This document shows positions 26,760-40,507 of a stretch of DNA of 64,000 nucleotides, one piece after another (the first letter of the stretch is position 1; each line of letters opens with the position of its first letter). Where the stretch lies: the NCBI RefSeq assembly GCF_000003815.2, contig NC_049983.1, forward strand, positions 14,926,769 to 14,990,768, written 5' to 3'. The position numbers and the translations under genes were made by a program. The notes beneath the pieces were generated by a model. That model was given only the letters and a program-made list of their open reading frames with translations. It did not search any database and was not told the origin of the DNA. The DNA is from Branchiostoma floridae (taxonomy: Eukaryota > Chordata > Leptocardii > Amphioxiformes > Branchiostomatidae).

Positions 26760-29700
26760 GAATGAGTTAGATTAAGTACGAATTCTAAATGTTTACATTC
26801 AATTCCATCTTTGGGAAAGTTTCGAGTTTTAACTGCCTAAGAAGACTTTCAATTCTCCAAGTATGCTTTTACACAACTTTTGCCTCATATCCCGGCAGGC
26901 TGACAATCTGGTGGCACACACCAACACAAAGCTCGAAACAGACCAAAATACACAGCAGTTGATTACATATCTACGTTTTCGGGGAGGTAATGATTTTGAA
27001 AGAAGAAGAAGAAACTTGCCATACACACGGTTTATGGAAATGACCTTGAACGGGCCAGGCGTATAGTGCAGCATTGGGTGATATCGACCAGATCGAACAG
27101 CTGACATAAGAACATGTGAACTTGTAGCTACACCGGGTCAAACCGGTACATGTACACCATGGGAAACGTATAACCTTGGAACGACTTTCATCAACTCGAC
27201 ATTACCTGGGGGAAATTTTCTCACGCGGAAGTAGCGTTTGCAGAAAAAAACATCGTAACCTCCTGGTGAACCTTACAGTTCCCCACGCGGCAATTGAAGG
27301 GCATTGATTAGCTCATCTTTCTTGGTAACTCTTATCGCCAGTCGTGTAATCTGCGGAGATGTTAGGTGTTAGAAGTTTTCCACACGGCGGGAATAATTGG
27401 ATGGGTTGCCTGCAGGGTAGGGACGACACAGATCCACATCCGTGACAGGAATATGTTTCCAGCAGATACTGGTCATAAAGATGGGAAGTTCTATCTTTCC
27501 TCAGGCAACTGATAGATTCGTTCAATACATTTGCAGTGTCTTGTCTTCCCTTTTATCAATCTAAAAGAACATAGTGAATGTCTTCGCTAGTTATTTGTTT
27601 GCTACTTCTACACACAACACACATACAGTACCTTCGTTTCAGTCAATGACATTTTACCGCAAATCACCTGGGTATATATTCCTTATTTGAGTATTTGAAA
27701 CTTGGTGAAGATGATTCTTGGTTGACTGTTGTAAGCTAAAGGATAAAGATGTTTATGACATATCTAATCAACCAAACAATTGATTAACCAGTTACAGTAC
27801 CTAAATATTGTACTTAAACAATACGATAAACACATTTTCAGTCTACCTACATTATATCAATTTTATGGATAAAGACAATCACCAGTGAAAGCATTATAAT
27901 GAAAGAAACATGTAAAGTGGTTCTCCAGCCTTGGGGCGATAAACACGTCTAATGGCCATCACGCCGACATGACCATTCGTTCAAGTCTATTGCCATGGTG
28001 ATGACCATGCTTGCCGTTAGGGTAATTATCACCTAACTGGTTTCATACCTTTCCCACCACCATAGAAAAAGACTATTAGACGATGGGAAGGATGCTGGTA
28101 GAACAAGGTTATCCCAACACTCCAGATGGTGTATATATATATACACGTATAAAACTTCATTGAAGCGACGATCGGTCCGTATATCCCTTTATTAAAGGGT
28201 GTACACCTTAGAGAGTTGTAATTTTACGGCCCGGTGCCTTCCTGTCTATGACATTTTAACATGCAGACCCTCTGCCGGGTTTGTGCTGAGGTACGTTCAG
28301 GTCGGAATCGCTCGTCGGCATTACTTATCAGCTGCGCTAGATGTATACACTAGACTTGAACCCAAAGTTATATGTCACATCATGCACCGAAGTTCTTCAC
28401 TTCTGTCCTGTAAACGAGCTCCAAAATGTCACTGAAAGGACAGTGATGAAAACCCAATGTCTTGTGGCATTTCCCGGCTAATAGGAAGATCACCATCACG
28501 GCGCCCATGAAGCCATTGATCCGGTGATGGTCTGGTGATTAGCCTTCCGCATACGCCAATAAGGAGTGACTCTGCATAACAAGCACCCTGATTCTAGAGC
28601 TTAACACCATTACTGTAATAGTAAAAGCAGAGCTTAAGAATTTTTCGTAATTTCACGGCTTGAAAAATACTGGAGTCTGACATATACGTGGTATGGTGGA
28701 AATCATTGCCTGATACTTTTTTTTAAAAAGCCAGCGATTCTTTCGAAAGGGTTTCGAGGATTTACCTCATTTGTGTTCTAGAAATATCATTATTCAATAG
28801 AGAAATAGAACTTTAAAGACTTTTTACAGCAAAAGTCACAAATTGAATTCCTTCCAAATGTATTTCGACCCAAAAATGGTGAAGTCGTTGATCTACTAGC
28901 ATCGCTGCCTAAACTATCGTGAAAACTATATCGACGTCGTCACCAAACTGTCAAGAATGATCATACGTGTATTGTAACGCCCAACATAAAAGGACTAATA
29001 AAGCCCGCATTCTGGTGTCCCCTGAGGATAATATCATATTTGTACGAATTTAGTTTCAAGTTTCATCTCTCAAAGATTAAATTTGGTTCCCTTCGACAGC
29101 CTGATTGAGGTCGCACTATAGAGCACTCCAGAGAGACATTCTGCAATAGGACCTTGAACATATCGCCACACTTCTCTAATGACACTTCAGAAATAAGACT
29201 TTTCTTACGCTCTCTGAGAGCTAAAGAAATTAGGAAGTGACAAACAAATGAAGTAAGGTTATAAAGTTGGAATTTGTAGGGGATTTCATCACGGTATAGT
29301 TGATCACAACCACCGCTGGGGTGCCTGCTCTAAGATTAGATGTTGGAGGCGGATATGAAATGAAAGCCCCAAGGACAGTTAGATCTGATTTCCCAGTTAT
29401 ATTTCACCCCGCGATGCCACGTGCGTAATTTATCACCACGGATTTTACATAGTGCCATGAGGAATGTCACATCTTTTTATGGGGATAAAAATAACGATAT
29501 CCCTCCATCTGATTAGGTACCGATGCCCGCTGTAAGTATGACAGGACGTTGACCTTTTATGAACACACCTGTTGTGTACATTTGTGAAAAGGCAACCGTA
29601 AGATGGAGTACATGTGTCACAAAGCTGACAGGACGCAAAGTCACGTTCACAGGCTGTTTGTAAAATGTACCACATTGAGTCGGTTGACGGTCTTTTGGAA

Positions 29701-31036
29701 GTATAAGTTGTAGCTTCAGCAGCTTCGTAAAGCTACGGGCACAACCAGGCGTACGTGCAAATACGTGTTGTGACTGCTGTCTACGTGCCTAAACGTGGGG
29801 GCAATCTTTCTGGCATTCAGAAGTGTTAAGTACCACCTCCGTGCGAACTCGTAGGGAATCCGACGGATTTGGAGCACGCGGACACGCCGTAGAACTTTAC
29901 GTGAAGGCAAAACTTTGTGACGTGCACCCTCCCTGCTCTTGCCAGTCGTTCCCCACGTTTTCAGAAATACGTGGCAGATGTGGACTCTCAAATATGTATG
30001 GACAAATTGCACGTATGGCGGGTTGTGCCCTTAGCTTAAATCAATCAATGCCACCGTTCTGCCAATGAGGTCACACATAATATTGTGTTCATAAATATAT
30101 CTGATATTAACTGTAAAAGCATTTATTAAATGTTTGCGAACTCATAAATCTTTACGTCATTTAGTTAATTTACTTGCAGTTCATTAAAGATTTTTAATAA
30201 CCGCTAACAATAACGCCGAGCTTTTACGTCCTCTGCGTTGCTAACGTTCTAATCCCGAGATCTTTATCAAATGCGTTTTACCCTAAGGCAACAAACGTTG
30301 TTTGTAATTAGAGAAATCAGTTCGTCCTTATTAGCGTATGATATGATCTTTGCTCTTATCAACGCTTTGCCACCAGATAAGTCATCCAAAATTAGAGCTG
30401 CCGGCAGTAATATGTGCAGACACAGGGGTTACTTGAGTTTACAGGTGTTTCCAACCCGTGTAATTAACTCACCTGTAGAGAAAGGAGGTAAGTCCACGTC
30501 GGCTTCTAAATTTTGCAAAACAAGGTTTTCAAAATAAAGGTGAACAAATGTTATCATATCCATTGGTGTAACCAAAAAATGAGTAACTAGCAATGACACT
30601 TATTTTGGAATGAACTAATTTAATTATTGATATTTCTCAATTGATGGTATTCTTTAATTTATCTTATATTTACTACACTTGTATTTAGATTAGTGTTAGT
30701 CTACATGTGTTTTGACGGCGGACTACTTGTATTGGATAAAGCTCTAAGGGAACCTAAATGTGTATTTCGACTCTAATACTAAGATGCACTTAAATAGAAT
30801 ACTGTTGAAATTAAGCTTTAACAGTAACATTAATAAAACCATTGGGTGACCACCAGATATTACAATTGTGGAAATAAACTTGCAATTTGCCATCAAAATA
30901 AACCAGACTGTGACGTTTCGGTAATGAAAGAAAGAAACTCAGATGCCAAAAATGATACGCTAGTTGGCAAACGTAAAAGTAAAGTTACCCTTCAACGTCA
31001 GCGTTCTAATTAATGAGATGATCTCGGTAGGTGGGT
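26760..31036. other. Intergenic, no gene seen
   Basis: AT-rich DNA with scattered short open frames that have no recognisable domains, splice chains or codon bias. A short AT microsatellite (about 28132-28143) and a small hairpin (ccctttattaaaggg, near 28186) are the only structures noted. Confidence 0.5.
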
Positions 31037-31311
31037 TCTGTATCTGTATCTATTTAGCCGGTATAATACACCAGCTTCGCAAGCACGCGGCGCGGCAGCA
31101 GCTGGTTATATCACACTGAACGATCCGCCACACCTAACTTTTGCACATCTATCTGCAAGCGTTCTCTAAAGTTATCCAGAGAAGATGCCCCTATTGTGCT
31201 TGGTAATAACAAATTCCACTCTCCAATAGTTCTGGGAAAATACGAATTTTCAAACACATCAAAAATAGGTTGGTAACTCTGGTTCGAGTGATATATACTA
31301 GCGTACTGCAC
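31037..31311 (-). mobile_element. LINE 3' fragment (CR1/Jockey-like)
   Basis: The minus strand reads YQPIFDVFENSYFPRTIGEW and SLDNFRERLQ, the C-terminal block of LINE ORF2 (compare SFFPRTVAEWNRLPG in the element at 5568-7394). It is followed by a stop and a short 3' UTR ending in a tandem gatacagatacag tail. It is severely 5'-truncated. Confidence 0.75.
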
Positions 31312-31509
31312 GATAATAAGGCACGTTTCTGGTGGAATGCCAAAGGCTGCAACATGATCATAGATCGTAAAATAGCAACTAAGCAGTATGGTGGTATTGA
31401 TCTGAGCTCATGTCACTTGATTCTTGGACTTGTTTCAAGACATAAATACTACAAATCTGCCAATAATGAAAGAAAACACACCAAACGTATCCTATAAGTC
31501 ACTATAATG

Positions 31510-32456
31510 NNNNNNNNNNNNNNNNNNNNNNNNNNNNNNNNNNNNNNNNNNNNNNNNNNNNNNNNNNNNNNNNNNNNNNNNNNNNNNNNNNNNNNNNNNN
31601 NNNNNNNNNNNNNNNNNNNNNNNNNNNNNNNNNNNNNNNNNNNNNNNNNNNNNNNNNNNNNNNNNNNNNNNNNNNNNNNNNNNNNNNNNNNNNNNNNNNN
31701 NNNNNNNNNNNNNNNNNNNNNNNNNNNNNNNNNNNNNNNNNNNNNNNNNNNNNNNNNNNNNNNNNNNNNNNNNNNNNNNNNNNNNNNNNNNNNNNNNNNN
31801 NNNNNNNNNNNNNNNNNNNNNNNNNNNNNNNNNNNNNNNNNNNNNNNNNNNNNNNNNNNNNNNNNNNNNNNNNNNNNNNNNNNNNNNNNNNNNNNNNNNN
31901 NNNNNNNNNNNNNNNNNNNNNNNNNNNNNNNNNNNNNNNNNNNNNNNNNNNNNNNNNNNNNNNNNNNNNNNNNNNNNNNNNNNNNNNNNNNNNNNNNNNN
32001 NNNNNNNNNNNNNNNNNNNNNNNNNNNNNNNNNNNNNNNNNNNNNNNNNNNNNNNNNNNNNNNNNNNNNNNNNNNNNNNNNNNNNNNNNNNNNNNNNNNN
32101 NNNNNNNNNNNNNNNNNNNNNNNNNNNNNNNNNNNNNNNNNNNNNNNNNNNNNNNNNNNNNNNNNNNNNNNNNNNNNNNNNNNNNNNNNNNNNNNNNNNN
32201 NNNNNNNNNNNNNNNNNNNNNNNNNNNNNNNNNNNNNNNNNNNNNNNNNNNNNNNNNNNNNNNNNNNNNNNNNNNNNNNNNNNNNNNNNNNNNNNNNNNN
32301 NNNNNNNNNNNNNNNNNNNNNNNNNNNNNNNNNNNNNNNNNNNNNNNNNNNNNNNNNNNNNNNNNNNNNNNNNNNNNNNNNNNNNNNNNNNNNNNNNNNN
32401 NNNNNNNNNNNNNNNNNNNNNNNNNNNNNNNNNNNNNNNNNNNNNNNNNNNNNNNN
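31510..32456. other. Assembly gap (947 N)
   Basis: Run of N. The open frames that cross it are artefacts of the N run. Confidence 0.99.
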
Positions 32457-34833
32457 AACGCATTGTACATATCACCAAGTTTCTACATGCATTTATGTAT
32501 GAGTCATTGTTGTGAACAACATGCAATGCACTGGAAGCTTATGCATGGCTCCTTTCACTGACGCACACTGAATTCGGCTTCGTGTGCGACGTTTATTCTG
32601 TGTCATATCCCGATGAACTCTATGTAGCGAGCAGCAATCCTAAATTTACTGTTGTCTCTGAAACTCAACTTCACATTCTCCAGAGAGTCTGAAAACAGTA
32701 GTTAGGGCTTTATCGATATCCGTCGTAGTCACTGTTTATGCTACGATTAGAAATCCACACGTCTAACGATTTTTACAAAGATCCTGTTATGGGTTTGGAG
32801 GACCTCTTGCCAATTAGTATTCTTAGAATATGTTACCATCCCCCGAGCTTTAACCGTGGAATTAAGCCAATACCGTAATGGCTTTTAAATTTACGTTTGC
32901 CAATTCCTATTTAGCATTAAGTACTTAGGCGTCCCTTGAATGTTGTATATCTCACATACAGTATTGTAGTAAGTCTACGCAGGGCCGTAAAAGCTTTATA
33001 GAGACTTTTAAACCTCATCCTCGGCATTTAATGGCAATTATTCTCTGAGGGTCGCAACCTTTTTAAGTTTGGAACTGTCTCAGCGATGTGCTTTAGCCAA
33101 TTGTTAACCACGTATGGTACAAGAAGAGTCTTTCTTATTAATGCTCATTTGAGCATTGGCGACAAGCGAGGCATAAAACTAGAATGATTCACTGCTCTAA
33201 ACCCATCATCCCCATTATCTCTTGGGCCAGGGCGTAAGCTGCAAACTACTATCAAATACAAAGTACTTGTACAGGAGAAAGATATATCCACTCAGGATGT
33301 AGGGGATCTATGGAAAGACGTATTACAGGTAATGACTCTTCAGAGACTGCTGAGGAGATCCTCTCCTGAATCGTTGTGCGCTGTACTCGTGGGTGTCCAT
33401 GTCCTTCACCATCTACTTAAAACTTTACACGGAGAAAACTTTAAGATAAAAGCCTTAGATGCTGCAGTTGTCCTTGAGTAAGTGGATTTTTTATGGAGCA
33501 GGGGTGAATTTTACAGTCGACGAGGGACGGCAGATAATGGTGATAGGTTGGAAGCAAGCACCGCTAAAAGATACTTTGTTATGAAACAAGACAAGAACGA
33601 ACGTCACGTATTTGATGGATTCAGTGATTCCAACGCATGAGATCAGCGAGTGAAAAGACAAATGATCAAATTAGCGATGTTAACATTGTGAAATATGAAA
33701 ATCGCTACCTTGATCCGGGAATGTTTGAGCAAAATGCTGATAGTGCAAATTTGAAAGAAAGGTCCAACCACTTAAGCCCTCTATCCACCACTAATGCATT
33801 ATCTTTTAAACTGTAGACCTTGTGGCATTTCAGATCGATATTTCAAGATGCATTTTTCGCACGTTGTTAACCCCTGTAGAGGATTTCATCACGTCCTTTT
33901 GCAATTTTCCACGTTTCCATTTCAAGGGGCGCCCAGTTTGGCGAAAGCGTCGGTTTGAAAAATGGCGCCGACCTTTTCAAGAGCCCCCGAAGGACAGGGG
34001 CAGGAGAAATTGATGGCTTGCACAACCCCTACATGTCTATGGGCGTAAGTACGAGTGGTGGTCTCCTTATCGGTGTCAGATTTCGTCTTGCGTATCCAAC
34101 ATCATGGGGAGTCTTACTTCTTCACTGACGAGAGTGTGGTTACAAGAAAGCGATCATAAAGACGCCTTGTGTGGTACCAAAGATTCATCGCAATCTTACC
34201 AGTTTACAGTGTAAAAACGTGCTTGAGTATAAGGGGGTTTCTATAAGGAAAGATGAATGTTGGAAACGCATTCGGGATATATATATCTCATCACTCTGCA
34301 CACCACGAATGCTGATCTACACAGTTGCCAGAAATGCGGAGTCGTGAATGGTTGTCGTGGTTTGATATCCCACAAATAAGGGCTCATCTCGTGGCAGTTT
34401 GAGCGGGTATGCATACATCACAGGTAACTCAGTTTGTAAAATCGTTTTGTATGTGGTAGGTACGGAGCAGTCCACACTAGCACTACACAATTATCTCTGA
34501 TGATGACCAGATNNNNNNNNNNNNNNNNNNNNNNNNNNNNNNNNNNNNNNNNNNNNNNNNNNNNNNNNNNNNNNNNNNNNNNNNNNNNNNNNNNNNNNNN
34601 NNNNNNNNNNNNTCATCAATAATAATGCAGACGACACGACGGGAAACCATCACTTCTCTGAGCAAACTGTATTAGCTGTCACCTGTGGGATAGTCAAACT
34701 TAACACTTGCCATTCAGAAGAATACCTGTCTAAGTTGCTTATTCTATACGGAAATAGGATTGGGTACATATGGAAAAGCTGAAATATACAGAAACAGAGC
34801 TTCCATAGTTTGCCCGTTTTTCATGTTATGTTA
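32457..34833. other. Intergenic, no gene seen
   Basis: Includes a 100-N gap (34513-34612). A 63-codon open frame at 33822-34013 sits in a locally GC-rich patch but has no recognisable content. Confidence 0.5.
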
Positions 34834-34835
34834 TA

Positions 34836-35000
34836 CAGTAGAAGCCACACAAAGGATTACCGCACACTTCTGTTAATTGCACGATATCAGATAATCCCAA
34901 ACTAGTGCGGTCCAGCTGGATAACTTCGCATTATTGCACCAACCGGATAATTGCACAAAATATTCTGGAAAGGGGATATGCAATTAAACGCTTTCTACTG
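34836..35000. mobile_element. pogo/Tigger-like MITE with TA target duplication
   Basis: Begins cagtagaag and ends ctttctactg, flanked by TA on both sides (34834-34835 and 35001-35002). The interior repeats ggataattgcac-type words. Cagtagaa ends with a TA duplication are the pattern of pogo/Tigger elements of the Tc1/mariner superfamily. There is no transposase. Confidence 0.7.
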
Positions 35001-35002
35001 TA

Positions 35003-37122
35003 TTAGCTGAACAGATGAAACTTGGCACGGCGCGGCAATGTCACTCCTGCCATTCAGAAATGTAACTGCAACTGTGTGAATTATTCACGAAGGTGTGCAC
35101 TTGAAGCCATCAGCTTTATTGTACCTTAAGCTAAGGCGATTATCATCAAACGCTTTCCTTCATCAACCAAGGATACAACAACACCGGCATGTCAAAATGA
35201 CACGTAACAGAACGGCTCCAACTTGCTGTAGGTCGATCATTCTACAACACTGCCTGGGTATCTACATGAGCAGCTCAGGCGAAGTCATGATCGAACATTT
35301 TAAGTTATCATGTGCCTTCGCTACGTATACACGAAGAGAGGACTATATCGGGTATTTCATATGTACATTTGGCTGTGTGCCTTAGGATTTGGGAAAACCG
35401 GAAAGCTAGGTGATTGAAATCCTCTGAATCAGGGTAGAAAGGGTCTCACAACCTCCCTAGGCCCAGATACACTCTTGCAGGTTTCGTCACTCACATATAT
35501 GGCATCCGAATCAAGTATCAGAAATACTGACGTATCGGCTATTCGTGCCTCGGCAGTGATGACGAGAATCTATAGGCATCGTAACTATTTGACAGCTTGA
35601 TACGGTGTCGAAATAACGAAAGCCCTAACTATACATAACGGTCTGCCTCCAAACTACCCTGAGCGGATTCCAGGCAAGCCTGCTAACCGTTAATTGTGAG
35701 CCACAGATGTTTTTCTCATAGTGTGTAGTTAACCTTGCATGACACTTGTGGGGAACAGGTATACACATGATTGCTCCACATGCGCTATCGCAGAGGCTCT
35801 GAGAGAGGTTAAAAGGGTTAAGGCGTTCGACTTACGCCGTCAATTCCATCCACGTTCCAAAGCCCTAAGATCGCAAGATACGGCTGAACCCAAAATTAAT
35901 GCTTGAATGTCTTGGCAAACAAAAAGTTACGAGACAGCAGAATGGAGATTATTAACGTTCCGGGTTTGTGACGAGAGAGAGGGAGCACGACCTCACAGTC
36001 TCAGTTGAAAGGAGGACGGGAAACAATCTCCACGGGGAAGCGAACTGAGTCGCAAGGATCACTTGGAGGCGGTTACTGCGAGAGAGACACGTCGCCAATA
36101 AAGCAGCGTAAAATTGCTCAGGATGTAAGGAAAAACAAACATTGATAGTCAAGAATACAGACAGGGATATCAAGGGCGGTCTGTACAAAATAATTTCTTT
36201 CACCAGTAGCGATCACTGCACATCTGTCCTTGCCATTCAAGGAATTGCAAACTAATTAGTTGTCACTCTTCACCCCAGTACAGTACAATTGTAATGGCGT
36301 AAGGATTACGTTTGTTTTCCAACTTGTGATGTGTCACTAATACCGCGTCTTTCCGCTTTCGGTCAATTAGTGTGCAAACAGTCAGGGAACTTCAGAAGCA
36401 GACAAAATAGATCTTGACACAATTTAGCATCTGGTTGGNNNNNNNNNNNNNNNNNNNNNNNNNNNNNNNNNNNNNNNNNNNNNNNNNNNNNNNNNNNNNN
36501 NNNNNNNNNNNNNNNNNNNNNNNNNNNNNNNNNNNNNNNNNNNNNNNNNNNNNNNNNNNNNNNNNNNNNNNNNNNNNNNNNNNNNNNNNNNNNNNNNNNN
36601 NNNCCGGCACCACACCGCTTTGTAGTACACACGAGAAGTTTTCTAATTAGTCCGTTACTCCTGCCACAGTCGTAGTTTGTTCTACAGGAGATATTGCTGC
36701 AGTTTTCACGAGCTTAAAGGATAACATGTGATGCGCAGATGTACTTGTCAAAGTCATCGGGGTTGTTTTGTCGGTACAGAAAGTGAGATTATAGCAACCT
36801 TCGGGTGCTCTTCACTAGAAGTCAATGTCAGCACTCAGAACAGGGCACAGTGCGACACGGAAGCCGTGCTGAGCCTCGGTAATCCAATTCTACGTTATTC
36901 CGAGCAAAACTGCATAGATTTGACAAATAGTTTGACAGGTCGACAAATAATGCTGCTGCTTTGCCGTTTTTATGAATACCATAAGATTGACATGCTGTGC
37001 ATTGAGCAATCTTTCTCCGAAGCGACTTTCGTTTTTTTATGAAAAAAGTTATTAACATCTACATTTCTGTAATATAGATTATCTTCACGAAATGTCATAT
37101 TGTTTTGTAAACTATGTGCGGT
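35003..37122. other. Intergenic, no gene seen
   Basis: Contains a 165-N gap (36439-36603). No coding or structural signal was found. Confidence 0.5.
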
Positions 37123-37223
37123 TTAAGAGAATTACAACTTACGTAATTTCAATATATTTTAATTCCCACGTGCGGTTACATGGTTAAAATATTATGCGAT
37201 TACGTAAGTTGTAATTCTCTTAA
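37123..37223. mobile_element. 101-bp palindromic element flanked by TTAA
   Basis: Perfect 25-base inverted repeats (37123-37147 and 37199-37223) with outer ends TTAAGAGAATT and AATTCTCTTAA around a 51-base spacer. If TTAA is the duplicated target, this fits a piggyBac-type MITE; otherwise it is a very young palindrome. No coding capacity. Confidence 0.7.
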
Positions 37224-40097
37224 GAACACTTTCATCGATATTCGATGAGTTTCTATCATTACAGTGAGACAAATAAGAGGTCTGCCAATAGAGTGGGAAA
37301 TAACATGTCATCTGAACCTGCAGACAGGATGGCCGTTGACATCTACCAGACGTCAGCGGTCGTAATTAATCTCTAACAACGTCGTCTGGGCCCATCTATC
37401 GGTATTGATCGAGGGACTGTCGGTGACTCTCCCTCGGCCCGTAGAGCCGCGCTGATACGGGATTATCGACTCCGCTGCCTTGGCGAAGATCTTGTCAGAC
37501 CATAGCGAGGAAAGCGCATAGCGGCACATGACAAACATCTAGCTGGTCATTAATCATTACTACCTTTTATACTCTGTACCATAGAAGAATTGATTGTACA
37601 ATAATGCAACCTTCTGTACATGCTGGCTCAATTGGAAATATGATAAAAGATGGGTGGCATCAAAAATGGTGGTCGTGTATAGAAGTGACCTTCGCTGCGC
37701 GCGGGCATAACTTGAGCTATCATAGTGTCATTCGCTATGTTGAACAGCCTTTCATACGAATTGCAGTCAAATTACGTGCTTCGGTGCCATAGCGAGGTAT
37801 AAAAGATAAGTGTAGAAATACGCTTCCGGAATTGTGTGAAATTGAATCACACTAGCTATAGTGTCCTCATATATGATCTAATAATCATCGCATCGCTTTG
37901 TCCATAATGAAATACACAACAAAGGGCACTCGGTTACGTGATAATCAAAAGTGTTTGTTGGGAATTGTAAGCTGCATGCTGATCGATCAAGTCTACGTAA
38001 CCGTATAATAGTCCCGTACAGTCCAGCAAAATTACGTATTCTCCAAACAGGCCCTTGCGGTTGACCGACAGGATCTGTAAAGGATAAGGGTAAAGCTGGA
38101 AGCAGTGGCCGTGAAGCGAGTGGACGAAGAGATACTGATACAAAATAATTCACGATCGCAAGCAGTGGAGAATTTGAAATTCTTCACACAAATACACGCA
38201 GTCCGCCCCACGGGTCCAGCGTACTCAGCCTTATTTAGATGTGTAAGATCCCAGAACGCTCGATTGTGTTCATGGAATTGTAGTCAAAATATACTTGTTG
38301 TATGTATTGACAAACTATACTATTACAATAAGCCATTGGTCCTAATGCAAAATGTTCATAACATCCGTCGCAGAATGATATGGTGATGCATTACCATCCT
38401 GGTGCTGGCGAATAGTTTACAGTCATACATAGAAAAGGTAGATACACACCTTTGGACAAACAGTCGACAACGTCCGTACGTAGATATGATAGCGCCGTAC
38501 ACAGTGGCCACTATTCTCCAGCAGGGTGTCCTGACGGACGATATGCAGAAGACTGAGTACAAGTAAACCTATCATAGCCCCGCCACACAAGCGTATTGAG
38601 GAAAAGAAGCTATCTGATGATACCGCCAGGCGGTAACGTGATTGGCGCGGATTTATGGACTCTATTTGCGGCGCGCCGCGTCATTTTTCCTCCCCGTGTA
38701 AGTGTGGGAAGGATCAACGCTACAGGTTGAGAGAATGAGGTCATCCCCAGCCCGTTAATATGAGATGAAATACAAGAAGGTAGCGAATAGGGGCACGGCG
38801 TCATTGTTTAGAGGGTATTTGGAATGCTGTCTGGAATAACAACAGCTTTAGAATGGAGCTAGAAGGGTACATCCCTATTGTGTCTGTTCTCGCTATGTGT
38901 TTTGTCTAGATCTTGAAGAATATATCATATGGTATTCATGGGTCAAAGTGGCTTTACAAGTTCAGATCATGAAGTCCTCGGCATACTAAAGGTCTAACGA
39001 GTATACATATACAATCTTGTAGGTACATAATGTATATATTTACAGGTCAATAGCTTTCGTATAACCACCTCCGGAAAGTCAGCACCCCGGAAAGGCATCA
39101 CTGTTATTGAAGTGGAAAGTAACCGTTCGCCTAGAAACGAACGATCATGTGATGCCTGTTGCAAGTGTCTGTAACATTGGCATTTATAACACTAAGGAGT
39201 TAGATTTTCCTTTACGATATCATTACTGACCGTTTTGTACATGCATTTCTGTAAACACTACAAATAGGTACGGTCGCTGTGAAAACTGCTATATAATATC
39301 TACTCCATATCATACACCGCGCATATCTAGCACGCATATCATATATATGTATTAACATAGAATTTGTCGATCATAGCTAACCTCGGAGTAACCTATTGTG
39401 AGATACAATCATGGAGGTGTCATTAATCTTAGAACAAACCGTAAGAAAAATGTATTGCTATAAATTCCCATATTAAATCACGGCATGACCCAATTCCACT
39501 CAATATATCGTTAAAACCAAATATAAAGCCTACCTCATCTGAACTCCAGCTATCGTGATATGTCTTTTGAATCCACTGGAGACAAAATAAACAAAATTCG
39601 ATACATCTTCGTAGATCTACTACTAGAGAAAACTACTTCTGTTATCGGAAAGTTCACGGAATATGTTATGTTGTGATGATAAGAAGTGGTATGTGAAGTA
39701 GGTAGATAGAGGCTTCTAAAATGCACCAACGTAAGAAGACTACTTATATTCAGTAGGCACGTTGCGATGCATGAAGTGAGCACTTATTCCTATCGCCTTG
39801 CCCCCAGGTGTGTTGGATGGATAATGAACACTGTGTGCGGTACAGAATCTGCTCACTGCATTTCATTTGGTATTCCCAACTAGATTTACCCATATAAACA
39901 TACACCAGCGGGCCAATTTGTACGCATCATATTTTGCAGCCAGTATTTTGTAGAGCACAGAGTACACCTGGCTACACGTCCGCCTTTTGCATATCAATTC
40001 ATCGTTAGGTTAAACATGTTCTTCAACTAGATTCTTCTGCACATCAATTCACATCTAGGATATAAAAACTCTCTCCTACAAGATTTCTCCAGTGTCA
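37224..40097. other. Intergenic, no gene seen
   Basis: Two GC-richer patches (about 37370-37530 and 38630-38700) interrupt AT-rich DNA. Neither gave a recognisable peptide. Confidence 0.45.
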
Positions 40098-40132
40098 TTG
40101 ACGAAAGACACCGGATGGTTGTCTGAAACGTC
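40098..40132 (+). other. Hammerhead-like motif in a repeat
   Basis: ttgacgaa, a stem agaca/tgtct, then gaaacgtc, the same layout as the motif in the fold-back at 12328-12549. The first base of the core (C in the hammerhead consensus) is T, so a catalytic RNA is unlikely. Probably part of a dispersed repeat. Confidence 0.35.
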
Positions 40133-40429
40133 TGACCGTTTCAAAAATCATATCTAGCTGCTTGAGTAACTGCTTTTTGGCGCATCTTATTACATGGATG
40201 TGTAACCTTCATCGACGAATTTGGATATGATTCTGTTAAAATACTTCCCTTCTCGTGGAGCGAGTGGAAATGACCACCAATACAACGCTCTGTTTTAAAC
40301 TTACGAATGTAATAGAAGGCCAAAACAAATATTTATCATAAAATAAAAGTACATGCAATGCATAAATCTATCAGTAAGAACGCCTTTTACTTAAAATTTG
40401 GTGTGTTCGTCTTCTTCTTTCTTCTTTTT

Positions 40430-40507
40430 CCCCTGTCATGGACCAATCAGAGCGAAGAACTGCCATGAACCAATCAGAGCTTAGAGCTGTGACAGTATAC
40501 AAACTTG
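40430..40507 (+). repeat. Direct repeat with ccaatcagagc, cut by a gap
   Basis: The words gaccaatcagagcgaagaac and gaaccaatcagagcttagag lie 27 bases apart just before a 403-N gap (40508-40910). It may be the edge of a tandem repeat that was not assembled. Confidence 0.5.

Noticed and set aside
31492-32526. Long open frames of 320-344 codons on both strands
   Set aside because: They consist almost entirely of the 947-N assembly gap; the same applies to frames over the other N runs.
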